Positions 57,532 to 64,000 of a stretch of 64,000 nt of DNA are shown here, one piece after another (position 1 is the stretch's first letter; each line of letters begins with the position of its first letter). Made by a program: the position numbers and the translations under genes. Below the pieces are notes generated by a model. It saw only the letters and a program-made list of their open reading frames with translations. It searched no databases and was not told the DNA's origin. Where the stretch lies: contig CM070877.1 of NCBI GenBank assembly GCA_036365515.1, positions 117,649,321 to 117,713,320 of the forward strand, in the 5' to 3' direction. The DNA comes from Torymus aiolomorphi. Lineage: Eukaryota > Arthropoda > Insecta > Hymenoptera > Torymidae.

Positions 57532-57763
57532 CAAGAAGTTTAGTCGTGCTGCAGTTGGAGGTGGAAGCAACATAACCTCTGTTTGCAGGCACCACCCCTA
57601 TCCTTGCATCACACCAGATGTTATAGCTGCTTAAGTTCACATGATGTTCTGGGAAGTAAGGCAGCCTTCTAGTCACCTTTGCTGCACCGGCCTCGTCACC
57701 ATCGTCGTCACTGGCAAGTTTGGATAATCGTGCACGTACGTCGTCAACGGAGAATCGGCCACG
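57532..57763 (-). CDS. Left-arm/spacer exon 2 of unrecognised spliced gene
   Basis: On the minus strand a possible branch site TACTAAT lies about 30 nt before GTAGCAG, the likely acceptor. The 232-nt exon is open throughout and ends at CTTCTTG before GTGAGATATT, leaving a 70-nt intron to exon 3 with preserved frame. The product begins RGRFSVDDVRARLSKLASDD, has an acidic patch, then a TRRLPYFPEHH segment and CDARIGVVPANRGY. A GTG at 57676 is inside this frame and is not a start. The first third lies in the unpaired spacer; the rest is in the left arm. The right arm copy is frameshifted. Family unknown. Confidence 0.5.
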
Positions 57764-57969
57764 CTGCTACGCCATGAATAGATTTTGTTACATTAGTACC
57801 ATTGTCAAAGCTGTTGCCGACTCGCGTACGCGGCGTCAGCTTGCTAGAACGTGCAAGCCTTGAACGACGACATGCGTGCGGCGTGCGCGTCCGTTTAAGT
57901 TGTGCGTGGGCTAATATTATAAGTTATAGTGACAACGGTGATCGGTTAAGAGCTAAGGAAAGGTCAAGA
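57681..57969. other. Central spacer of the palindrome
   Basis: About 290 bases present once, between the arms. It holds the 5' third of exon 2 (to 57763) and CpG-rich sequence with ACGCGTACGCGG-like runs. I see no convincing promoter in it. Confidence 0.6.
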
Positions 57970-57971
57970 CA

Positions 57972-58122
57972 AGATGACTAGAAGGCCGCTGCCTTACTGC
58001 CCCCAGAACATCATGGGAACTTAAGCAGCTAACGACTGGGGCGATGCAAAGGATAGGGGTAATGCCTGCAAACAGAGGTTATGTTGCTTCCACCTCCAGC
58101 TGCAGCACGACTAAGCTTCTTG
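57972..58122 (+). pseudogene. Right-arm copy of exon 2, frameshifted
   Basis: Inverted counterpart of the part of exon 2 that lies in the left arm, read on the + strand from about ACTAGAAGG to GCTTCTTG, followed by the same GTGAGATATT donor. Compared with the left copy it has three extra bases near GGCCGCTGCC and two extra bases in TACTGCCCCCAG. The frame then meets TAA at ACTTAAG. Other substitutions follow (for example TAACGACTGGGG). The copy is dead, while its splice sites remain. Confidence 0.6.
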
Positions 58123-58192
58123 GTGAGATATTAAGGTTTTCAGATACTTGCTTTTCGTCCTAAAGTTATTATATTCTATTATTTGGTGGCAG

Positions 58193-58299
58193 GGCTCAAT
58201 GAGAGAGACAATTTGTTCGATGACGACCACGGCGTCATCTTGAGAGATGGTGGAATTGAGGTAGAGGAGAAGAGCAAATTTATATTCTTCTTGAAAAAG
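58193..58299 (+). pseudogene. Right-arm copy of exon 3
   Basis: Same 107-nt length as the left copy, with acceptor GGTGGCAG and donor GTAATC. The frame itself is open (LNERDNLFDDDHGVILRDGG...) with 4-5 amino-acid changes from the left copy. Because exon 2 next to it is frameshifted, the pair as a whole is broken. An open exon with mostly conservative changes may mean that the arms diverged recently. Confidence 0.55.
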
Positions 58300-58379
58300 G
58301 TAATCCGATAGTAATTTTCAAAGTTATTGAGAATAATTATTCTGACATTATTTTAAAAAAAGATTTCAGAGTAAAATAC

Positions 58380-59660
58380 TAGTTTATGAAATATTATGAC
58401 ATTATTTAAAAAAAAGTTTTTATATTAAAATATCAGTTTAAATGTTTGTTCATTTTTATCTGTTATTCGAAGAAATTATCCCTTGCAAGGTGCTTTTGAC
58501 ATTTGTAGCACATGGCTTATATCTTATACATATCCTAGGAATAATATATATCTGAAAGATATATAGCTGTTTAAGGAATTTGTAATAGCTGTAATAACTA
58601 TATATCTTTCAGGTTAATATTATTCCTAGGATATAAGATATAAGCCATGTGTTACAAATGTCAAAATGACCTTCCGAGAGATAATTTCTTCGAATAACAA
58701 ATAAAAATGAAGAAACATTCAAACTGATATTTTAAAAATTTAGATGAATGTTAAAAATTGAGTCACCATTTTCATAGAAAATCCTTATTCAAGGATCTGT
58801 CAATAATTAGATTTTTATCAGGACACTGACATTATTTTAAAAAAAAGTTATCATATTAAAATATCAGTTTGAATGTTTCTCCATTTTTATTTGTTATTCA
58901 AAGAAATTACCCCTCCGAAGGTCATTTTGACATTTGTATCACATGGCTATATCTTATATCCTAGGAATAATATTAACCTGAAAGATATATAGATCTTTAA
59001 GGAATTTGTAATAACTTTGAACAGTTATTACAAATTCCTTAAACATCTATATATCTTTCAGATTTATATTATTCCTAGGATACAAATAAGATATGAGCCA
59101 TGTGGTACAAATGTCAAAAGCACCTTGCGAGGGGTAATTTCTTCGAATAACAGATAAAAACGAAGAAACATTCAGACTGATATTTTAAAAATTTAGATGA
59201 CTGTTAACAATTGAGTCACCATTTTCATAGAAAATCCTTTTTCAAGAATGTGTCAATAATTAGATTTTTATCAGGACACTGACATTATTTTAAAAAAAAG
59301 TTTTCATATGAAAAAATCAGTTTGAATATTTCTTCTTTTTTATCTGTTATTCGAAGAAATTATCCCTCGCAAGGTGATTTTGACATTTGTAGCACATGGC
59401 TTATATCTTATATATATCCTAGGAATAATATAAATCTGAAAGATATATAGATGTTTAAGAAATTTGTAATAAATTTTCAAAGTTATTATAAATTCCTTAA
59501 ACATCTATGTATCTTTCAGATTTATATTATTCTGAGGATATAAGATATCAGCCTTGAGCTACAAAAGTCAAAATCACCTTCCGAGGGATAATTTCTTCGA
59601 ATAACAGATAAAAATGAAGAAACATTCAAACTGATATTTTAATATAACTTTTATTTTAAA
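58380..59660. repeat. Nested inverted modules, right arm
   Basis: The same module as at 56640-57300, here six times in alternating orientation (+ near 58432, 58862, 59318; - near 58700, 59150, 59610). The extra copies explain why the right arm is longer. Sub-hairpins such as about 58977-59075 and 59438-59530 pair GATATATAGATSTTTAAGG with its inverse. Confidence 0.8.
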
Positions 59661-60047
59661 TAATGTCAGTGTCCTGATAAAAGTTTAATTATTGATAGAT
59701 ATTTCAAAAAGGGTTTTCTATGAAAATGGTGACTCAATTTTTAACATTCATCTACACTTTTACTTCTTATGTTGGAATATGTTATTAAGTTGGATTTTAG
59801 AAAGACTGATTTAACTTTAAATCGAAAAAAGCTAATCGAAGAAATCATCCATCGGAGGATGATTTTTATAGTAGGACACATAGTATAATATTTAAAATTC
59901 ATCAACCGGTTTCAAAGTCAAAATACAAAATACATTTTTGTAATTTTTTTCTACATATATTATGCAATTATAGGTTATTTTATACTACCATACCAAATAT
60001 GGAAGCTCTAACAATCACAGTTCAACTTAAAACCAATTAAAAATTTT

Positions 60048-60048
<1 letters not shown>

Positions 60049-60080
<32 letters not shown>
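60049..60080. repeat. (CT)n in right arm
   Basis: CT array of about 32 bases, the inverted counterpart of the longer (GA)n at 56172-56236. Confidence 0.95.
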
Positions 60081-60084
<4 letters not shown>

Positions 60085-61023
60085 CCAATGATTCTAATGA
60101 AAGAGGTCCAAGTCTCCAGTTCCATGGTTTTAGAACATTTTTTAAACGATAAATATTCATATATTCAGATTAACCTTTTTTTTATAAATGATGGAATCGC
60201 TATTTAAGACACTTAAGGGAGTTCACCTAAGGTTAAGAAGTAGTTGCTCTCCCATCCTTTCAAAAATCTTGTAGAGCTGTTCTTGTACTCATTTCATAAG
60301 AAATACATTGTACTTGAGTTTCTATGTATTATTGTTGTGTTAAATGTGACCATCAATATATATTGTAATCTGTCCATGGAGAAATTTGTTTCTCTATAAA
60401 AATTACTTTTACATGACACTAATAGTTGCTATAGATTACAATACATTGATCGTAAGATTTAACACAAGTATGGAATAGTTTTCAGTCCAAGATTGCTGTC
60501 TTCAGCAACATTCTTGTGAAATTAGTGTGAGGACCGAGCTGCAAGATTTTTGAAAGGATGTGAAAGGAGCTACTTCTTACCCTTAGATGTACTACCCTGA
60601 AAGATTTAAATAGCAATTCTATCATTTATAAAAAAAAAAAAGTAACAGATATAGACATTGAAAAAATGTAATGATTCCATACTTATTTGAAAAATATGTG
60701 ACTGGTTACTTACACTTGTTTCATAAGAAATGGATACATATGGGGGACAGAAGAGCCTCAAGCTAAAGACTCAAGGAAGCATGCCTACCAACGTGTCTAT
60801 ACCAAAGATACTGATATAAGAGCAGTGCGCGCTCGAGTTCTGCTTCGTTCGTACAGCTGCCTCTACCGTCCCCACGCGCGCGTGTAGAGCAGACTTACTC
60901 GAACGCGCACAGATATTTATTTTCATTTTTTCCTTTAATAAAGAAGGTCCTGCATCTATGCGTATAACGGCGGGATGATCTAAAGCCGTTGCTAGCGTTG
61001 ACGCCGCGCGCGTGCATACTTAC

Positions 61024-61174
61024 GTACAATGCCACATGGACACCGGCGTTTACCTGCTAATATCGAGTACACGTGGGCGTCCTCGGCGCCGGCCTCGCGT
61101 GATTTGGATATTGCGGGTCGGCGTCGAGTAGCGCGAGCACGAGACTCGTTGAACATCGTTTCTCCTTTCTCCAC
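61024..61174 (-). CDS. Candidate first exon in the right arm only
   Basis: On the minus strand ATG at 61174 opens a frame that reads MEKGETMFNESRAR..., an Arg-rich N-terminus, then DAHVYSILAGKRRCPCGI, and reaches the strong donor AC|GTAAGT at 61023-61018. The reading points toward the palindrome centre, in the same direction as exons 2 and 3. It could be the first exon of that gene, with an intron of about 3.3 kb. However, the simple phase (one base over) does not match exon 2 directly, so either an exon is missing or it belongs to another unit. The left arm keeps the donor (GTAAGT at 55234-55239) but lost the ATG region. Family unknown. Confidence 0.35.
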
Positions 61175-61489
61175 ATTAAGTATAATATCATTGATGTTAT
61201 TCTCTTATAATCTTCTTTCAATGTTACAGGTATGTTACATGTCTTTATTATTTACTTACAGTTATGGCCTTAATTTATAATAATAATAATAATATATTCT
61301 TAGCAAAGAATTTTATAAATAAGTCTTAAAAAACTTATTTCAAGGAATTATTTATAATAGTTTTTTCTGAGGGGTCGTAAAAACTTTGAAGATTTGGGTC
61401 AGGTGAGATTTTGAGGTGAGAGTTCTCACGTAAGTTCAACTATTAATAGTTCATCGACTCATATTTCTCTGATTCTCTGATCAACAATT

Positions 61490-62020
61490 CTGCAGAAAAT
61501 GACAAAAATTAAAGTTTAAATTTGCCTAGAAAATTAATATACATTTTCTGGAGAAATCCTACATAACTTCTGCAGAATTATGCACAAATTTGCTTCTGAA
61601 ATTCTGCAGAGATCCAATGGTTGGTAATTACTTTTCTGCAGAATGTATATAGATTTTCTGGATAAATTGAACAGAACTTGTGTAGAAGTTCTGCAGAAAA
61701 TGGCTTCTCAAATTCTGCAGAGCCAATACAAATTTTATCGAAAAATTTTCTGTAGAATTCATATAAATATTCTGCAGAAATTCTACATAGATCTACTGCA
61801 GCAGGCGAGGAAATTCATGCAGAAATTCGACATAATGTCTGCAGAAAATATGCAGTGTATTAGCACAAATTTCTGCAGAAATTCTGCATAGTTGATGCAG
61901 AGTTTTTGCAAAGTGCCAACACAAAATTCTGCAGAGTTTCTGCAAATCTTTTACAGAAGTTATGCAGAAACTATGCAGAAAATTCTGCATAAATTCTGCA
62001 GTAATTCTGCAGGATATTTT
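61490..62020. repeat. Right terminal CTGCAGAA repeat block
   Basis: Inverted counterpart of 53960-54490, with nearly identical sequence including the same 82-codon chance frame (61643-61891, +). Confidence 0.85.
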
Positions 62021-62030
62021 CGTAAGGGAT

Positions 62031-63354
62031 AGATCATGGTTAAGAGGCACTGGAAGCAGAACAGAGCTCGCTGCATCACTAGCATCCTGGAAAGCATTGA
62101 GGATGTGCAATAACCATCCCGAGACATCACGGAGGCCTGTTGGACCAATATCTTTACGCAGTCGCCAACCAAAACCAAGTCGCCATGTCTTCAGTGACCT
62201 CTGATAGAGGATGTCTGGCAACCAATCACATCCGAGAACATCAGGGCAGCTAGGCCATTCCTAGCTGCCCGGCCTGACCTTGACGACCTTACGGATGTTC
62301 TCACAATGGCATGCAATCATATTCTCTGGTGTGGAAAGCTGCCTGACCATTTCGTAATCTCAAGAACAGTCTTCATCCCAATCTCCATCTCTGCGGTGCT
62401 CACTAGACTTGTATATAAAGTCTTAGTACAGAGAATAGACCAACTCATCCAGCTTGATGAGCAGCAACGAGCGTTCCGGGGTTAGATCGATGGTTGCAGG
62501 GATAACACCGTTCTTCTAGACGCCATTCTTCGGAGCCGGTACACCAGTTTTCTCTCGCTGTACGTTGCTCCGCTCGACATCGCCAAGGCCTTTGACAGTG
62601 TGGATTACATTGCTCTTCTGGCTGACGCGGAAGCAGCCAGGTCGTCTTCCCAAGATAATATTCTATCTCCGGGACTATTATTAGCGAAGCTCCACTACGT
62701 TGTCAGGTTGCGGATGGAAATCAGCGCCACTAAGGGTTATGAGAGGAGTAAAGCAGAGCAATCCGCTCATGCTCGCCATCTTGAATATCATCATAGACCA
62801 TCTTCTCCGGTCTCTCCCTCATTAATGTGGCGCCATTTTCAATAACACCATTATCTGACATGAGCCGTGGTCCTTCACGCCGACTCACCAACTGCCTGAA
62901 CTGGTCTTCTACACCTAATCGATCACACCGCGAGTTACCTGAAGGTCTGTGGACTGATGCTGAACAACATCAAGTCACACGCGATCGCTATCTTTGGAGA
63001 TTCGAATAGGAAGAAGGCAGTTGTCGATGCCAGAGCCGTCTTCACCATCCAGGGTTAGCCGGTACGAGCACTTATCTGCGGCGAATCCTGCAGGACCCAT
63101 GGGTTTATCTGGAAATTTAATTCTCAGCAGAAGGTCGGCGCTTGCGCCCTCTAGCCAGTCAGCTGATCCCCCTCCTTCAATGCCTCACCAAAGCGCCACT
63201 CAAACCACAACAGCGTATCTACGCACTGAAGACTACAGCTCTCCCTAAGATTTATTATTTTATCTTATTCAGTTTTAAATTTCGAGGAAAAATCTCTTTG
63301 ACACGTTGTAGATTAGATAAGAGTAATATTTTCTTAACATTCAAAACTAAATGA
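62031..63354 (+). pseudogene. R2-clade retrotransposon relic, reverse transcriptase part
   Basis: Resumes after the fold-back insertion with HWKQNRARCITSILES, then VWQPITSENIRAA at about 62210-62250 and ISRTVFIP near 62360, all typical R2 pre-RT sequence. RT motifs follow in order: QRAFRG.IDGCRDNTVLLDAIL (about 62465-62530); motif A DIAKAFDSV (62577-62603); motif B RGVKQSNPLM (about 62742-62772, where GD is expected instead of SN); motif C HADS at 62876-62887 in place of the usual A-D-D core; then YLKVCGLMLNN, and APLKPQQRIYALKTTALPK (about 63195-63255). In-frame stops, frameshifts and a lost catalytic Asp show it is dead. No C-terminal CCHC or endonuclease follows, so the 3' part is missing. 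No 28S rDNA flanks are visible. Confidence 0.85.
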
Positions 63355-64000
63355 AAATCATCGATAACGGGAGGCACTCACATAGTGTTTTCGAGATAAC
63401 TATGTCGCCGCGTTCGTCGAGATTATAGTAATTTTTAATAAGTCTTTATAGTATTTTTATAGTATTTTATAGTAGATTATAGTAATTTTTCTTCGTATGA
63501 AAGAACTTGTTTCATTACAATCGGTATAGTAGAAGCTGATATGTCGAGGCACAAATGGACGCACGCACTAATACACACTACACATATTCATATACAAATT
63601 TTAAAACAAATATGTTTTTCTTCTCCAAATGGCTAGGAACACAGTTTTAACAAAATTGAAATTTTTTCTGTTACAAAACTTCTTCTAAGAGTGGAAGCAA
63701 AATTTGTCCATACAATAAATATCTATACTATTTTAAATAAATATTAAATTTTGGATAATTATTAACGCCATTTTATTTTTGTTTCAGGTACGGAAGCTAC
63801 AATTAACATTTTGTTTATTCATGTTTGCCTTTGTAAGTAAGCCATTATATTTTTTAATAGTTATTTTTATTATACTTGATTCTTACAAATATTCATAAGG
63901 TTATATTTTATAGCTTAATACGTACGAATTTTTAATATTAAAATCTATTGCTTATGTCCATCCAACAAAACTGGCTTATTTGTTATAAAAAATGTTTACG
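63355..64000. other. Gene-free AT-rich DNA
   Basis: AT-rich DNA with a TATAGTA-type short tandem repeat at 63424-63490. Nothing else recognised. Confidence 0.55.
63424..63490 (+). repeat. TATAGTATTTT short tandem repeat
   Basis: Five to six degenerate copies of TATAGTA followed by T-rich spacer. Confidence 0.75.

Larger units (their letters stand above)
53952..62028. mobile_element. 8,077-bp fold-back (palindromic) transposable element
   Basis: The ends CCCTTACGAAAATATCCTGC and its exact inverse form the termini, with AT on each side (53950-53951 and 62029-62030). Removing the element and one AT rejoins the R2-type reading on both sides in frame. Left arm 53952-about 57680 and right arm about 57970-62028 are inverted copies around a spacer of about 290 bases. 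Outermost 786-787 bases are nearly identical; inner parts differ by substitutions, indels and module number. In order inward each arm holds CTGCAGAA-rich terminal repeats, a CpG-rich exon-bearing segment, a long AT-rich segment with (GA)n, nested inverted modules, and two exons. No known transposase was recognised. Drosophila FB elements have comparable architecture, but kinship is not shown. Confidence 0.85.

Noticed and set aside
57491..57676. Frame starting with GTG at 57676 as a complete small gene
   Set aside because: The GTG lies inside a longer exon that begins at about 57763, and the last codons read into the intron after the GTGAG donor.
56640..59660. Regularly spaced repeats as a CRISPR array
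   Set aside because: The copies alternate in orientation, differ in spacing and are imperfect; the context is eukaryotic.
53952..62028. Large palindrome as an assembly artefact
   Set aside because: Inner arms differ by many substitutions, different microsatellite lengths (64 versus 32 bases), module number and a half-element insertion. A read or assembly artefact would give near-identical arms.

Overview
This window looks like non-genic DNA from an arthropod nuclear genome. It is most likely an insect, and a hymenopteran (wasp-like) genome is my best guess. The reasons are the lack of any long intact reading frame over 64 kb, the small spliced exons with GT..AG introns, and the mosaic of CpG-rich blocks (CG not depleted) alternating with AT-rich blocks. 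It also has long (TA)n, (GA)n and (GT)n arrays, many small inverted-repeat transposons, and a relic R2-type non-LTR retrotransposon. Species cannot be fixed from the sequence alone. I see no rRNA, no functional tRNA, no CRISPR array and no bacterial operon.

Layout. 1-9.5 kb: CpG-rich and AT-rich non-coding DNA with short microsatellites, then a 41-codon candidate ORF or terminal exon at 9517-9642. 9.8-13.8 kb: two diverged copies of an inverted-repeat family that starts CCCTGGTAGAAA, one with an internal tandem duplication; a third, 98-bp copy lies at 33.2 kb. 15.5-17.7 kb: a tRNA-like sequence, a (TA)/(GT) array and two small inverted-repeat elements. 20.1-24.2 kb: a transposon cluster holding a TTAA-flanked element with a nested insertion, two CACTCAG elements, a fold-back cluster and a perfect palindrome centred on (TA)n. 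24-53 kb: mostly gene-free, with a second (TA)n palindrome (30.1-30.9 kb), a 447-bp fold-back (31.3-31.7 kb) and several hairpin elements.

53.3-63.4 kb is the most informative part. A decayed R2-clade retrotransposon (zinc finger, Myb-like segment and reverse transcriptase, all on the + strand) is split by an 8,077-bp fold-back element at 53952-62028. The element starts CCCTTACG, ends CGTAAGGG and is flanked by AT on both sides. Its two arms are 3.3-4 kb inverted copies carrying terminal CTGCAGAA-type repeats, nested inverted modules and small spliced exons. The left-arm exons, together with the central spacer, keep a 113-codon frame open across a 70-nt intron, whereas the right-arm copy is frameshifted. 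A separate ATG exon with a GTAAGT donor survives only in the right arm. In the left arm that segment was replaced by a half copy of the TTAA-type element found whole at 20 kb.

Order of events suggested: R2 relic, then the fold-back insertion, then arm divergence and insertion of the half element. The repeats explain most of the structure seen. I find no convincing conserved host gene.
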